A model generated the notes under the pieces. That model was given only the letters and a program-made list of their open reading frames with translations. It made no database searches and was not told the origin of the DNA. The position numbers were made by a program, and so were the translations under genes. From Fratercula arctica (taxonomy: Eukaryota; Chordata; Aves; Charadriiformes; Alcidae), in assembly GCA_947846985.1 (NCBI GenBank), contig CANTUZ010000025.1:15188100-15252099 (forward strand): DNA of 64,000 nt, written 5' to 3'. This document shows, piece by piece, positions 47,011 through 60,839 of the stretch (position 1 is the stretch's first letter; each line of letters begins with the position of its first letter).

Positions 47011-47489
47011 TGTGAAAAATGGTGAAGGTATTGTTGGCTTTCGCAATAATAACAAGGCTATAAATACTTGAATAATTAACCTTTAGTAAATTAGGAAACA
47101 TGAGAAACCTTAAAGATAACAACTAACAGCAGCTATGAAGAAGAACATCTGAGAGAAACAAAAGAGAACTTCTCCAAGAGACCCCACAAATGATTAACAG
47201 AAGGAGACAGACGCATGGAGAAGGGAGCTGATATGCATGGAAGAAGGGAACTGAAGATTATCCTCAGAAACAATTGCCAGAAGGAAAACACACAAATAGA
47301 AGAAAAAGGGATTAATGATAAATCATTACTCTGATGCAATGTTGAATGTATATAAGACATGGGTGAAGTAGTAGCTGGTGTGCCTCTGACTTGAGTCATG
47401 CACCCAGCGCTGTGCTTTTGCTTTATCGACTTTGTCCCTATAATAAAATAAGTGCCATTTCTGTTTAAGAAATCTGGCTGTTTATTACA
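47011..47489 (+). repeat. ERV-B 3' LTR (479 bp)
   Basis: I found no difference from the 5' LTR in a base-by-base reading. TATATAAG at about 47349 and AATAAA at about 47442 correspond to those of the 5' copy, and the latter would supply the poly(A) signal. Confidence 0.96.
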
Positions 47490-48153
47490 GCTTGAGAACA
47501 TCCCTGAGGAGATGGACTTGGGGGTGCTGGTGGACGAGAAGCTCAACATGAGCCAGCAATGTGAGCTTGCAGCCCAGAAAGCCAACCGCATCCTGGGCTG
47601 CATCAAAAGAAGCGTCGCCAGCAGGTCGAGGGAGGTGATTCTGCCCCTCTACTCTGCTCTGGTGAGACCCCACCTGGAGTACTGCGTCCAGCTCTGGAGT
47701 CCTCAGCATAAAGACATGAACATGTTGGAATGGGTCCAGTGGAGGGCCACGAAGATGATCAGAGGGCTGGAGCACCTCTCCTATGAAGGCAGGCTGCGAG
47801 AGTTGGGGTTGTTCAGCCTGGAGAAGAGAAGGCTCCAGGGAGACCATATAGCAGCCTTCCAGTACCTGAAGGGGGCCTACAGGAAACTGTAGGAAACAGG
47901 GGGCCTCAAACTGAAAGAGGGTAGATTTAGATTGGATATCAGGAAGAAATTCTTTACTGTGAGGGTGGTGAGGCAGTGGAACAGGTTGCCCAGGGAGGTT
48001 GTGGATGCCCCATCCCTGGAGACATTCAAGGCCAGGCTGGATGAGGCTATGAGCAGCCTGGTCTAGTGGGAGGTTTCCCTGCCCATGGCAGGGTGGTTGG
48101 AACTGGATGATCTTTAAGGTCCCTTCCAACCTGAACCATTCTGTGATTCTATC
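47490..48153 (+). mobile_element. CR1 fragment, 3' part split by ERV-B
   Basis: Resumes at GCTTGAGAACATCCCTGAGG and encodes [30 protein letters not shown] and [20 protein letters not shown]. After a frame break near 47890 it reaches the tail GGTTGGAACTGGATGATC and ATTCTGTGATTCTAT. Part of the ORF after the LKGAYRK block is deleted. Confidence 0.94.
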
Positions 48154-51100
48154 ATTAGCATATGTAGGGATGTCAACTTTAATATGCATTTTGCAGATAA
48201 TGAGGCAAAGGTCATTTGTAAAGAACTACACAGATTCCTGTTATCTTGTCCTTGCTGATGAAAAGCAGGGCTGTCCTGTCTCTGCAGGACTACCTCCTCC
48301 AGGCGAGTCCTGTGCTATTCTGTGCTATTCAGGCGAGTTTCTTTCCCGCCCGAGTCAGGCAAGAGATAAGCAGGTGTTAACTTTAACAGTTCTTTGAGCA
48401 TAAGGCCTGCATTATCCAGATTCCACATTATCCACCCCGCGGCTATAGCTTCATTTCAAGGTACTTGCGAGTGTTTGAGACATTCCTCAGAAAGGTTCGG
48501 AGGGCCTCCTCCCCCTCCCTTTAGTCTCTCACCATTTGTTTCAAGAATTTACAAGTCGTCTCTGACACCAGCTGATCACAGAAGCTAGGTCTTGCCATTT
48601 GGCTTCTTGGCAGGGTATAAGCAGTAAAACCAAGTAAGTATCATCTAGATCCAAGATTAAAATAAATAAATAAATAAATAACTCAGTTCCTTAGGAGTTT
48701 GAAAGGTTTCCAATTTATTTTACTTTCTTTGGGCTGCATGTTCAGTACTGGCTTTCTAAGAATGTCTTCTGGCTTTAAATATCTTAGTTTGAGGGCAATC
48801 AGATGCTATAGTGAGGGTGAATGTGCAAAAGAATAGGTCATTACATAGACAGATAGACAGACAGACAGTTTTTTAAGGGCACGTGACCATCAGGTTATGT
48901 AGTCTGATGTTCTGTATAACACCATAAAATTCACCCAGTTCTGTCAGCAGATGAAGAGACAGAAAGATGCTTCCCTGTAGAGCACTTTACACGATTGAAG
49001 CAAATGCTGAATTACCTTTTCCATTTAACAAGATAGGATTCATACCTAGGCTATTTGTGTGTCATGAAGCACTCAGTTTTCAGAGGCTAAATTTTCAGCA
49101 AGTGTGTTAGGCTGGCACACCTCTAATTGGCAAAAACATCGAGTCTGTGTCTTATGTGTGCATTATTACCTTAAAGACATTAACTAGAGAATTTGGATTG
49201 AAGGAGCTGATTCTTTTTAAGTATAAAAAATACTGTATAATTAATATTGAAGCCAATAACAAAGCAAAACTAGGCTTCTCATCCTTGAAACTTCACTGAC
49301 TGGAAAAATTAGCCTACTCTCCCTCTCTCTCTTTTTCTTCCCTCCCTCTTTTTTTTTTTAATTATAACTTGCTGAAACACTCAATAATACTCTTTAATCT
49401 CCTTTAATAACTACCCTATCCTAGATTTTTCTAAGCACCCTTTTGCACAGCATTCACAAATCCAAGAATAAATTGCTCTTAAGATTGACCTACTAGCTGA
49501 TCTCTGAGCTCTGACAATTTACTTGGCTTGTTCCTGCGGTTCCTCTGGTTCAGTGTAGACTGAAAGGTGAGAGGGGAATGGGGAAAGGCAGTTATTCTCT
49601 CCTGTAGGGCTGCCACCTGTACTCAGCTTTTCTGACTCAGCCTCCTGAGTTGACAATAGCACTTTAAGGAGTCCACTGAACTGAAAGGCAGGATGACCTT
49701 ATGATGTCCAGAGATAGCAGAGTCATTTTTGCATCTCCATAAAGGTGTAGAGTAAGATAATGGAGGCAGAATGATAAAATAACTGACTTTATGGCCCTGG
49801 AGTCCTCTGACTGCAATTTTCCTCCCTACATTTCAAGACGTGCTTGAAGAAAGAAAGAATTGATATTTTCATTATTTTCTGTCTTAACTCATCAGATAAT
49901 ATTCAGGTAACATTACTTAAACAGCCCTCAAACGTAATTCCTGATGACTTTCATTCTTTCAGATTACTCATGTTAGTTAAGGTGTCTCTGCACATGCAAT
50001 GAGTAAGATACACAGTACTGGTTTTATTATATTTTGACTCTACATTTTGTTGATCAAGATGCATCCATATCTATTCTTGGTCATATTTCACTATTTCCTT
50101 ATCACTTGCATTTCTTGTATCGTTTTCTTGGTGGTTTTGTAAGAGAGACTTTTTCCAGCAAGAACCTCACTGAATTTTCCTCATCCACTTCAAGTTACTA
50201 TGTTTAATAGGTAGAGTCTGCTTATGAAATGAACTGAAGCAGAACCCTACCAAAAATGATCCATATACAAACTTCTGTCTATAGCTGTACCAGAGTTATT
50301 AGTTGCCAGTAAACCTGTAATCTACAATATTTTTAGATCTGATTCAATACTGAGTTCTGCCTGGAAAATGCAGCAGTAAAATGGTAGCATATTGAATGTA
50401 AGTAGTTAATACCTGCCATAAAGTTTGTTTTGCAAAAATGTAAATGACAGGTGGCTCAAGACAGTAGAGAAGCAGGCATGCCAAAATAAAGATGTATAGC
50501 CAGAAATTACGATATATGCAGATGGTCCAAATAGGTAGACTTTCTTCAATTGCTTGCTTATGATATCAGATAGAGCGAGCTTTATATAAGCATTTAGTGA
50601 ATAAAAGGAGAACATAGCATAAAGAAGTAGGAGAGGATATCTGAGCTGACAAATCCTATCCTCTGATACCAAATGCAATTACACCTTATAATTCAATGTA
50701 TACATTTATCAGGTCCCATTTTATAATGAGTCCATTTTCCAACCCCGTTCCTTCTATTATTAACATTCTATTCCAGAATATTTTTTTTAGTTGTTGTTAG
50801 TGTATTTTAATATCTGGATGAAAAGTATCCATGGTCAGTAGATACATTTTTTAATTATTTTTTTTTCCTAAGCAAAGAAAATGTGGTGCTTTGTTTAGCT
50901 AGGAGTTTCAAACTTTGCTCTAGTGATATCAGTCAGTTGGCATTTACCTATGAAAAGGTAAATAAATAAAAAAAAATCTACACAGGACAGAACAACAACA
51001 AAAAAGAAACCTGCTCCCATATTATCTCAAAAAATTAAAATAGTTGTGGGCAGACCATGAAGTTTCTAAATCACAACTTTGGTCATGTGCTATTTCATTC

Positions 51101-53843
51101 TCTGCCAGACTGCTTGTCTGGTTAAGTCAAATGATATTTGGCAATGGGATATTCAGCACCTGTACTTTTGATTATATGTTATGAAGTTAAGTTAGTTGCC
51201 AAACAATTAAGAAATTTTTTTTCCGTAGTCCATAAAATATTTAAAGAATGTCCAAAATGGGCTCATTACCAGAAAATTATAGCCAGATTCATAGGTGTGA
51301 GGTATAAAGTAAACACACAAAGTTAGCAGGCTTTGTAATCAGAAGCAAAAATGAAGAAAAAAAAAAATTGCTCTCAGACCAAATCTAATAGGTATATCTC
51401 AAGTATTTGACCAACCCCAGCATAGTCTCAGGAATAAGTTAGTGTAGTTCTGGCTTCAAATACATCTGGCTTGAGCTATGTCCAGATTTTTAAAACAGCG
51501 AGTTTAAGCCTGTCACACAGCTGACAAAGAATTATGCTGTCTATTTAGAGATATTTAACAGAGATGCCAAATTAGGAGGTTCCATGTTAGGAACTTCATC
51601 AGGTTAGGTTTTCTCTGTAGTCAATGCAAGAGGAAAAGCAGCTCCATACACTCACTGAGCACTCTTGAGATTTGAGGGACCTGCAGCTGGTGGATGGGTT
51701 TTTTTTCCATTTTGATCAGAACAGGAAAGAAAGGCAACTGTTCTTCTAATTTGACCATCTAAAATTAAGTGAGAGGAAACCAAAGCATACAGGCTTTTTT
51801 AGTTTACTTTTGGTTTTTTTTAGGAAATATTATGTTTAAAGCAGCGCGAGATATAGATATGGCAAATGTTTAAGGGCAAAAAAACCCCCACAGAACACAA
51901 GCTTATGAATAAATAGACTCTTTTCCTTTTCAATAACAATTGATCTACAACAAAACTGGGGTTCTTAATTTAGAAAAAAGTGAGTCTATAAGTAGCTGAA
52001 ACTTAAGTGTACAGGAATAATGATGATTTCAATTTTGCATCAGAGAATTCTGTTTCTGATCATGGACTGAAAGTAAAAAAAAAATAAATCAAAGCATTTC
52101 AGGGCCTTGAAAAATTTCAGAAGTTTACAAAGGGTTAGGTCAAACCAACATTAATTTCCAGACATAGTCTGAAAATTCAGAGAACCAGGCAAAGAGGAAT
52201 GTGATCTTCAGAGGAAGAGATAAATAAACTAAATCAAACAAAAAAACCCCCACAACCTCAATATCTTAAACAAAATCCTGAGGGTTAATTAAAGAACAAT
52301 GTGGTACAACTAAGAGGTGAAGAATTCATATGCAACAGCTTCAAGACTTTTGTGAAGTGATTGATTATATGGATAATTAATGACAAAAAAGCCTGATGTT
52401 CAGATTCAAAACTTAAGCTTTCCTTGAAGACTACTCACAAGTGGCCAATCTATTGCAGAGGAAAAAATCTTACCTCATTTATGTATACTTGAGAATTACA
52501 TTCCAAGGAAGGTTTTGGGACATCTACATATGTGAACCATAGCGTGAACAGAGGTTCATTATCAAAGAAACTCAATTTCAAACCAGAAAACTTAAAAAAA
52601 AATAATAAAATTCTTAACATGAAGAAAAGTAATTTTTTTTTACTAATTCTAAACTATCTTAATAAAAATATCTAACAAATTATCTTAAAATGTTTATAAC
52701 TGCTGCTAGTCCAAGATTATCTTATTGAATAGAAGGCAAGAGGTGGTTTGTCTTTAAGCATGCTTTCTGATCACAGCCCACAGACATTTTCTAGCCCATT
52801 TCTCAGTTCTGAGAAATTGCTCAGTTCTGAATTTTCCTATCTTAAAAAGCAGTCTCCTCATTTTATATTATTATGACTAAAAACAAGCCGGCCAGATACT
52901 GACTGTAGTTTTACTCTCACTTTGCTAATCTATCGTCTATATTGTTGGCTTCAGATAGTTTTAATATTTTCTAATATTGAATAATTGAATATTACTAACT
53001 ACAGTAAATGGCTTAAAACAAAATAATAGATCAATAATAAAGATGGGGATTCCTTTAAAAAGTGTTAAGTTCTAGCATAAAACAATAGTATTTGAGAAAC
53101 AGGAATTATGTGAGTCAAAAAAACTGAATTAAAATTTTACATAGGTGGAGGGCATGCATCCTAGACTAAAAGAAAGGAGACATTTATTTCCTTATTTTTA
53201 TTGTTGGGTAGTAATGTATAGGCTACTTCACTGGCTCAGTTCTCTCTATGTTTGACTATATTCAGACTGGCATTGTTCAAGGACATGGATCAATTCTGTA
53301 TCTGTACACTGGCATCCTGAAACCAGTCAGGGGCTTTTAGAAATTACTGAAATATAAATAAGGGAAAATGGAGACTTACATCTCAGCTGTAGTGGAGTGG
53401 ATTTAGTGTTCTGCAGTGCTTGGCTGCCTTATTGATTAACAAACAGCAGCACTATGTTCCTTCTTTCTTTTCCCCTCCTTGATATGACTTGCAGCATGAA
53501 GGCAGCTCCTACCAATACCACTTTTTAATTTCAAGGTATAAATTGGGGGTTTTACGCTAGTTAGCAATAAATAAACAAAGACTTTCTGAATGATTGAAAT
53601 GGAATTTCTGAAGGAAAGAGCAACAAATAATTAGACTTCTATATCACTAATTATTATTAGTAGCTTGAACAAAATTATGTTTCTGGCCTATAGAATTTCT
53701 AATCAGTAAAGTCAGAGCATCATAATATGATCTCTTCAAACAGATTTATTTTTCAGATGACTAGTTCCTAATGCCATTTTGGCATTGCACAATTCTGCTA
53801 TTGGTTATATTTGTCTCCTGACTTTAAATATATTTACTACTAC
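48154..53843. other. Long AT-rich non-coding stretch
   Basis: No gene or transposon recognised. Simple repeats: AAAT units at about 48659-48681, ATAGACAG-type units at about 48844-48870, and a polypyrimidine tract at about 49313-49361. Confidence 0.55.
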
Positions 53844-53844
53844 A

Positions 53845-54628
53845 GGAATGAAATTCAACAAGGGCAAGTGTAGGGTCCTGAACCTAGGGAGGAATAACCC
53901 AATACACTGGTACAGGTTAGGGGCTGACCTGCTGGAGAGCAGATCTGTAGAGAGGGACCTGGGAGTCCTGGTGGGCAACAGGATGACCATGAGGCAGCAA
54001 TGTGCCCTTGTGGCCAAGAAGGCCAATGGTCTCCTGGGATGCATTAAAAAGAGCATGGCCAGCAGGTCGAGGGAGGTCATCCTCCCCCTCTACTCTGCCC
54101 TGGTGAGGCCGCATCTGGAGTACTGTGTCCAGTTCTGGGCTCCCCAGTTCAAGAAGGACAGGGAACTACTGGAGAGAGTCCAGCGGAGGGCTATGAAGAT
54201 GATTAGAGGACTGGAGCACCTCTCTTATGAGGAAAGGCTGAGAGACCTGGGTCTGTTTAGCCTGGAGAAGAGAAGACTGAGAGGAGACCTCATCAGTGCT
54301 TATAAGTATCTAAAGGGTGGGTGTCAAGAGGGTGGGGTCAGACTCTTCTCAGTGGTGCCTGGTGCCAGGACAAGGGGCAACAGGCACAAGCTATAACACA
54401 GGAAATTCCATCTGAACATAAGGAAAAACTTCTTTACTTTGAGGGTGGCAGAGCACTGGAACAGGATGCCCAGAGAGGTGGTGGAGTCTCCTTCTCTGGA
54501 GATATTCAAAACTCACCTGGACGCATTCCTGTGCAACCTGCTCTAGGTGAACCTGCTTTGGCAGGGGGGTTGGACTAGATGATCTCCAAAGATCCCTTCC
54601 AACCCGTACCATTCTGTGATTCTGTGAT
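53845..54628 (+). mobile_element. CR1 LINE 3' fragment
   Basis: Starts within the CR1 ORF at [18 protein letters not shown] and keeps one open frame through [50 protein letters not shown] and on to about 54396. It then reaches GGTTGGACTAGATGATC and two ATTCTGTG octamers. It is the least damaged CR1 here, very like the copy at 2.0 kb, so probably of the same, fairly young subfamily. The 205-codon frame is transposon sequence; its first 23 codons come from unrelated upstream DNA. Confidence 0.94.
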
Positions 54629-54629
54629 T

Positions 54630-57600
54630 ATTTGTAACATGGTAATGACTAGAAACTATAATCGTGGGTTAAGGCTGCACTGCGGCAGGAATTGTACCAA
54701 AGTGGAGTCAAAGCGTGTCCCTGATGCAGACGTTGCAATTTAAGAAAATTACATAAAGTTTAGATATATTACAAGCCCTCATGTCTAGCCATGCTCACCT
54801 ATTGCACTTCCGTTTATTTGTAAATGTCTGTGGAAAACAATCAAAGCAAGAAGCTTAGGCTTGGGGGCATTTTTGCACTCAACAACAAAGTAAAGAAATT
54901 GCATCTAAGAGGTCTACAGTATAGTTGATGATGTAATCATGGTTTAATCACAGTTAACTTCAGACAGTTACAGCATCTAATTTAGAAGCCTGGTTACCAC
55001 AGGTGATAAATCAACCTTGAGGAGTGTCCATGAACCATTAGGTCTTTTCTAAACATGGATGATTCAGCATTAAAGGAGCATGTAGCATTCTCACTTATGT
55101 CTTTCACTTAGATGTAAACATGGAAAAATTTCAGAGATTCATATCAAAATCATCATTCACGTTAAAGATTAATGGAATTTATAAAGGTCAGTCAAAAAGC
55201 TAAATGTGGTTTTTCTCCCTTGGTAATGTGGTTCAGCCCATTTTAGTTGCAAATGTAAACTCAGAGTTTTCCACCTGGAAACTCAACGTTTTTCCTTGAT
55301 TCTGCTGAAACAGAAAGCTATATATCTGGAGTCTGGGCTTGTTATGAATGTGGAGATTAATGCAACCAGAGACCATTGAGACAAATAAATAGGAAAATGG
55401 GATGGTTAGATAATAAATTTTGAGATGGTGAATGATGATATGCCTTAGGATGACAAAGACAAATATTTTAGATGTAAAGCTTGTGTACTTAGACATGTAT
55501 TGAAATTGCAAGGGTCCCTTTTTTTCACCTCCATTCAGGGCTGTTAAAGAAAGGGAGAGCAAACACCAAATTAGAGTGAAGTGGTGAGTGACAGATAGGT
55601 GGCAAGACATGGGCATGTTAGCCAGGTTGTGTCCTTTCAGTAGCATGTAATGAAGCTGTGGTGCTCCTCACTGAAAGATGGTGCAAAGGCAAAAGGATGA
55701 CACAGATTGAAAGACTCATTAGGCTAATTATAAAAAAAAAATCATTAAAAACAGTCAGCTAAAGGATATCTGTGGATGAGGAATTCCCTCAAAATGTTGG
55801 AGACTAGGAGACTTTTCAACAAGTTTTGCTACATGCTGGGAGAGTATTTGAGAGAGTATAAAATACAGTTGTCCTGTTCCTATGTTCTTTCCTAGGCATT
55901 TGCTTTTGGTCACTCTCAGAGACAACATACTGGCCAAGCTGCATACTGGTTCAATCCAGTACTGTTATTTCCATGTTTCTGTGGTCTAGTCTAAAGGTGC
56001 AGACTAGACAACATGGGGCTGCATGGGGTGGAAGAGTGGAGCAGAAGAAAGCTGAATGCACATGGGATCATGGACAAACCCTTCTACTAAGAGGTGCCAG
56101 TAAGGAGGTGGACATGGGGCCACATGGGAATCCACTGCTATGCCCCAGCTCCCAACACAGAAGGAATAGCACAGAGGGCTTCATGTCTCAAAACCTGTGG
56201 CATGGAGGTCCCACCAGGTGGAAAAGCCAGCACTTGCACTGGTGCAGTGGGTGCTATAAATACAGATTGCAAACTGAGAAACATTTCTGAAGAGCCTCCT
56301 CAGAATGGGAGCAAATGCTGCCAGCCCATTCCTATACAAATTACTGTACCTGGCTGGGCTACAGTATACTAAACAACTGCAGAAAGAAACAAATCACCAG
56401 TCTGTTTGTGACAGGCCATCCCAGCTAAATCAAGCTGTCATTTATTTTTTATTTGCTCTTGCCCCAGGATCAGTAGCTGTTTCTTTCAGATTGAGAATGG
56501 AGCAATTTGAAAGTGCAAAAGCCTATTAAAAAAAAATGGCATGAAGGGTTAGTTACAGCAGTGACGGTTGCACTTTGCCATCTGTAGTTAACCCTTTTGC
56601 CCTGAGGCTTCAGTGACTTTCTGTATGGTTCACAGATCACTCAGAAGCTTTGCTGCAAGTAAGCATTTAAAGGTGAAACCTGGGAGCAAAGCTGACACAA
56701 AGGCATGGGTATGCATGTGTGTGGCAGAGGGGAGCTGTTAATCTAGATAATATTTTAAATGCAAAACAGCTCCCCAGTAAAAAACAAAGCAAATTTGCTT
56801 CTTGTGTTTGGTAGTAACAAAATGCCAATCAGTTAGGAAAAACAGACACTTTAAAACAGTGTTTCAGTTAGATTCCCTGCATCATTGCTGCCCTTTGTAG
56901 TCTTATACAAACCAGAGACCTCTGCTGAATCCTGAACTCACTTGTATCAGGGGCTATGGTTCAAAAAAACCCACAAAAATTATTTGTATGAAGTTCTCCC
57001 CAAGAACAAGAGGAGGCAAGAGGAAGTGAAATGAATTGCTTTGTCAGGAAACCCAACAACTCTTCTCTTCATCTAGACTCATATCCAAGAAAACCAGTAT
57101 CTGACATCTGTGTGTAGAGCCAAGTGTTTAAGGGAAAGGTTACTGAAACTGTGGCTGCACTATTTTGATTTAAACTAGGCTTTCTGCAGAAGACATTGTT
57201 TATCTGTTGTGTTTCTTGTTCTGCTAACTGCTTTTCTCAATACTTTGTAGCTTGACTATATTTGCCTCAAACCAATGGCAATATTAGGAGAAATATTTCC
57301 ATCATTTTCACATTACTGTACTAAAGGATGGCCAGCCAGACATGCTTGTGCATTTGGATGGGTGTAAGTGAAAAGCAGGATTTAGGAAGGAATGAGGTCT
57401 TCTGTTCATGTTAGCCACTGGGCTGTCAGAGATACATATAGCTGTAATGCCAGCCTCAAGAAAGAAAAAAAAAAAAAAAGAGGTGGCTTTTGTGCATTTG
57501 CTCAGGCTTGTCAAGATGATATGTGTATCTGAGATGCATATTAAGACTGAATAAAGCAGTTCCAACTATTACACTATTTGTTTCTTCAAACATTTTTGCA

Positions 57601-59092
57601 AAAGCACATGTCAGAAGGGCTTACCTTAACAGTGCTAGTATGCTATTCCCTGTTAAGGGATGCAGCCATTCCAAAAGACTGCATGGCAGTAATCACTAAC
57701 AGCGTCAAAATAATTACAAATTTGCCCATGATCAGTATTGTGGGCTTTTGTGCTTTTTTTCTTTTTCCCTGGGCTTCTTTGGTCTGCATAAACATGTGCA
57801 ATTCTGCCTCTTGCTCTTCTAGTCTGGGATATTGGTAATGTCTTGGATATCCTAATCTGAAGAACTAAAACATTTCCCTTTCTCTCTCCTATGATTCCCA
57901 TGAGATCATGAATGCCTATACTGCGATGATCCAAGCATCTATACTGTTCCCTTTATGATGTCTGTACAAGTTTGCTATAGCTTTTCACATCCCTTTAAAC
58001 TTGGCTTTTCTAAAATTCCTTAGGCATCTTGACTTTACTTTCAAAATAAAACAAGGCTGACAGATTTGGACTCATCTCTGATATTGTGAGGAAGCAATAG
58101 GAGATAGAAAAGAACCTCTGACAATTCAGAACAAAGACATTTTTTCGTTGCCAGCTTGGTAATGGTGTGAGCTCAACTTTAGTCTCTGATGAATTGTTAA
58201 AATGTGAAAAGCAACTTTCCTAAATGGGCAGTGAATGAGGGGAGCTGGATGCACTGTGCAAGCAAAGTGAAAACTATCAATCACCATCTGTTACTCCACT
58301 CTTGGTATCTGAGCAGTGTTTCACATGTTCTGGAGAGATTAGCTCAGAATAAGTAAATGCCAAAATGGAAACTGTCTACACATATCCATCCAGTGTGTCA
58401 CCCAAGCTAATTACTCTGTGCTTTATAGACTGAACAGTTCAGTCCCAGCTCTATCAGGGATCTCTCAGACATAAATTTATCAAGGTAGATGAATCTGATA
58501 CGTCTTAGTAGTTCCATATCCTTCAAGCAAGTTGCCATGCAGATACAGAATGAAGATATCTGACTTGGAGATTTGACCTTCTAAGTAGGCAAAGTAAATG
58601 ATAAGCTATGATGATTTCCTGCAATCACTCCCCAGATTATGTCTTGATTTCTAATAATTCATGGATCACAGGTTGAGAAGGACTGAGCTAGTTTAACATG
58701 ATAGCTATCATCTAGAAGCAAAACATGGGCCATGAGCCCATTCTCTGGGTTTCACACATGATTAGAGGGGTGTGGCCGTGTGCTCTCCCCCTTCCCTGCT
58801 CCCCAGCTCCTGCTCAAGCCATAACTGTTGGTGGGAGTTGTGATGGGTTGCACCTGGACTTTGGGGGATGGATGGCAACATAGCCAAATGCTGTCTGGAA
58901 TAGGGACCCATGACAACTGTGAATATATGAAAAAGCAATATTACCCCAGATAAGGAAAACTGGATTTTTAAAAATTGATGCTCAAAAAAATTCATTGAAT
59001 CTAAGTTTGTCCTTTCAGTTCCAACTCTTTTTCAATTATTTTTTAAGATACATTCTAATGCATTAACTTATGTCCTGAAAGGCAAACAACTC
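54630..59092. other. Non-coding stretch
   Basis: No gene or known repeat. There is a run of A at about 57465-57479, and otherwise mixed AT-rich DNA. Confidence 0.55.
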
Positions 59093-59438
59093 TGTTGCAG
59101 AATGGCTTGAGGAGCAAGGTCATGGGACAATAGAGGAGTTATGCGAGATGAGAATAGCGTAGAAGCAAGTTACAGCTCGGCGATGGGAAAGTACTAAGTA
59201 AACAAGCCATGAGAATGCAGAAGCAAGAATAAGGAGCTGATAAGAATAGGGAACTAAGGCTGAACCCTGTCGTGTGGACAGAGAGCCAATCGCAGTGAGC
59301 AGATGACTTTTATAATTAGCCAATATTCAAGCGATGATGTAACCAGTAGCTATATAATGAAGCATATTCGGGCAATAAACTGAAGCTTGCTTTATCACTC
59401 ACATTGAGTCGGCTGCTTGTCTTCCCTCGCTCGTCGCA
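59093..59438 (+). repeat. ERV-C 5' LTR (346 bp)
   Basis: TGTTGCAGAATGG ... CTCGTCGCA. TATATAA at 59351-59357 and AATAAA at 59374-59379 are only about 17 bases apart, so R must be short. The downstream boundary is fixed by the PBS and the upstream one by the TG; no second copy is available to confirm it. Confidence 0.8.
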
Positions 59439-59440
59439 AG

Positions 59441-59458
59441 TGGCGCCCGAACAGGGAC
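59441..59458 (+). other. ERV-C primer-binding site, tRNA-Lys3 type
   Basis: TGGCGCCCGAACAGGGAC, the sequence complementary to tRNA-Lys3, better known from lentiviruses and some betaretroviruses, two bases after the LTR. Confidence 0.93.
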
Positions 59459-59686
59459 CCCCAGCCTTGTTCCCACCGGACAGCGAGCTCGGAAAAGCAC
59501 TGGTAGCAGCGACCAGGGGGTAAAAGACAGTACATGATATGGCTGGTACATGATATGTCTGTCCGTACCTGATCTTCGGATAATTAAGAGGAGGATCGCC
59601 GTCCGAGGAAAGCTACCTAAAGGGAAAGGAAAAAGGCTGCAAACAAAGTAATCAAGGGATCAAAGTAATCAAGGGATCATAAAGAG
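59459..59686 (+). other. ERV-C leader
   Basis: Untranslated region with a direct 17-bp duplication (AAAGTAATCAAGGGATC, about 59645-59678). No gag ATG is evident at the start of the matrix-like frame, so the initiator appears lost. Confidence 0.6.
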
Positions 59687-60731
59687 GAAGTCGACGCGTC
59701 GCAAAAGGATAGAGAGGTAGCTTTACAATTTTTATGCTTTTTAGAAAAGCGGGGAGTAGGCCCTATAAAAGATCTGGCCGGGTTAATTGCATTAGGCAAA
59801 GCTCCAGGATACTTTAAGGACCCAGACGATATGTTTGAAGTAGAAGAGTGGTGAACGTTTGGAGATTGCCTATGGGATAAAGTTATAGATGACGATAAAA
59901 CTACAAAAAAGTTGATGAAATCCTGACGAGACGTTATTAACTGTATGAAAAAGTATGAGGCGAAAAGGCAGCGGTACAAAGTTTGCTGCAGCTGGCAAAA
60001 AGTGCCAGGGAAAACCTTAGTGAGAGTGCTTTACTGGAACTATTATCTTGATGTCGACAATGAGGATTGCTCAGAGATCCGACTCAGTTTTTGACCTTTC
60101 AACATGGACTAGAATTGGAGTGGAAATGTGGGAAGCAGTGCAGTCAGAGAATAAGGAAGCCTGGAACCTGGCAGGCACTTATCGACAGGTGAAGGGACTG
60201 ATTGCAGGCATGCATGGATCAGCTGTTATTGCCGCCACAGCCCAGAGGGTGTTAGATGCAGCTGGGGAAGAGGGAAACAGTTCGTCCTCCAATGCATTTC
60301 CTGTAATAAAGCAGTCAGAAAAGGAGTTCTGGGGTGCGTCTGACAAATGGACATTTTCACCTCCACAACCGACCGCTCCACCGTACTTTGGTCTACCAGA
60401 GTCATCCATGCAGGTTCCCCCCGACTCTCCTCAGCCTATGGAAACATCATCATCCTCCGAGGACGTTCGTCTGAAAACCGTCTATCCACCTAAAGATACT
60501 GCGGAGCTCTGTGACGCTCTCCGCGATCAACAGAACACTATGCAGCAACTGCTCGCGGAAATGCAGAGACTTGATAAGGGTTTGAAAGCGGGCGCGATAC
60601 GGGCTGCTTATAAAAAGGCTCATGAGGTTATCAAGGAGGGTTTGCAGGCGGTTGAGGAGAGGGTGTGTGGGAGTCCGGGAACGGGTGATCCGTCTGAAAC
60701 AGCAGCGGATGAGTCTGGGGATACGCAATAG
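59687..60731 (+). pseudogene. gag: ERV-C gag remnant, block 1
   Basis: The first part reads as a matrix domain (LCFLEKRGVGPIKDLAGLIA and onward) with in-frame TGA codons at 59852 and about 59927. The frame then changes near 60050. From 60048 a 227-codon open frame continues with FDLSTWTRIGVEMW, a PTAP late-domain motif (in PTAPPYFG) and a Gln/Leu-rich helical segment (QQNTMQQLLAEMQRL) before GTGDPSETAADESG. There is no capsid with a major homology region and no zinc knuckle, so it is truncated. Gag identity of the second half rests on position and the late motif. Confidence 0.7.
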
Positions 60732-60839
60732 TGTAATGTATCAGAAAAGGGAGATAGTGTTAAAGAATAGAAAGTGAGGAGATGGATTTGTACTATGGTA
60801 GAAGAAGCAGAGATGGGTTCATAGGATGCGAATGAGTAT

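Larger units (their letters stand above)
40608..47489 (+). mobile_element. ERV-B: recent class I gammaretrovirus-like provirus, pol-deleted
   Basis: A 6.88-kb provirus with 479-bp LTRs I read as identical, a tRNA-Pro PBS, gag with PPPY and PTAP late-domain motifs, a UAG gag-pol junction, truncated pol, an extra 186-aa ORF, a 646-aa env and a polypurine tract. Class I follows from the PBS, the CX2CX4HX4C knuckle, the readthrough junction and the integrase C-terminus. The RT/RNase H/integrase core is missing, so this copy could move only with helper functions. Identical LTRs and a clean target duplication point to a very recent insertion. Confidence 0.95.

Noticed and set aside
53779..54396. 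205-codon plus-strand ORF as a host gene
   Set aside because: All but its first 23 codons are CR1 reverse-transcriptase C-terminus; the start is unrelated flanking sequence.
57308..57565. 85-codon minus-strand ORF with a run of Phe
   Set aside because: The Phe run comes from a homopolymer, and nothing else suggests coding function.
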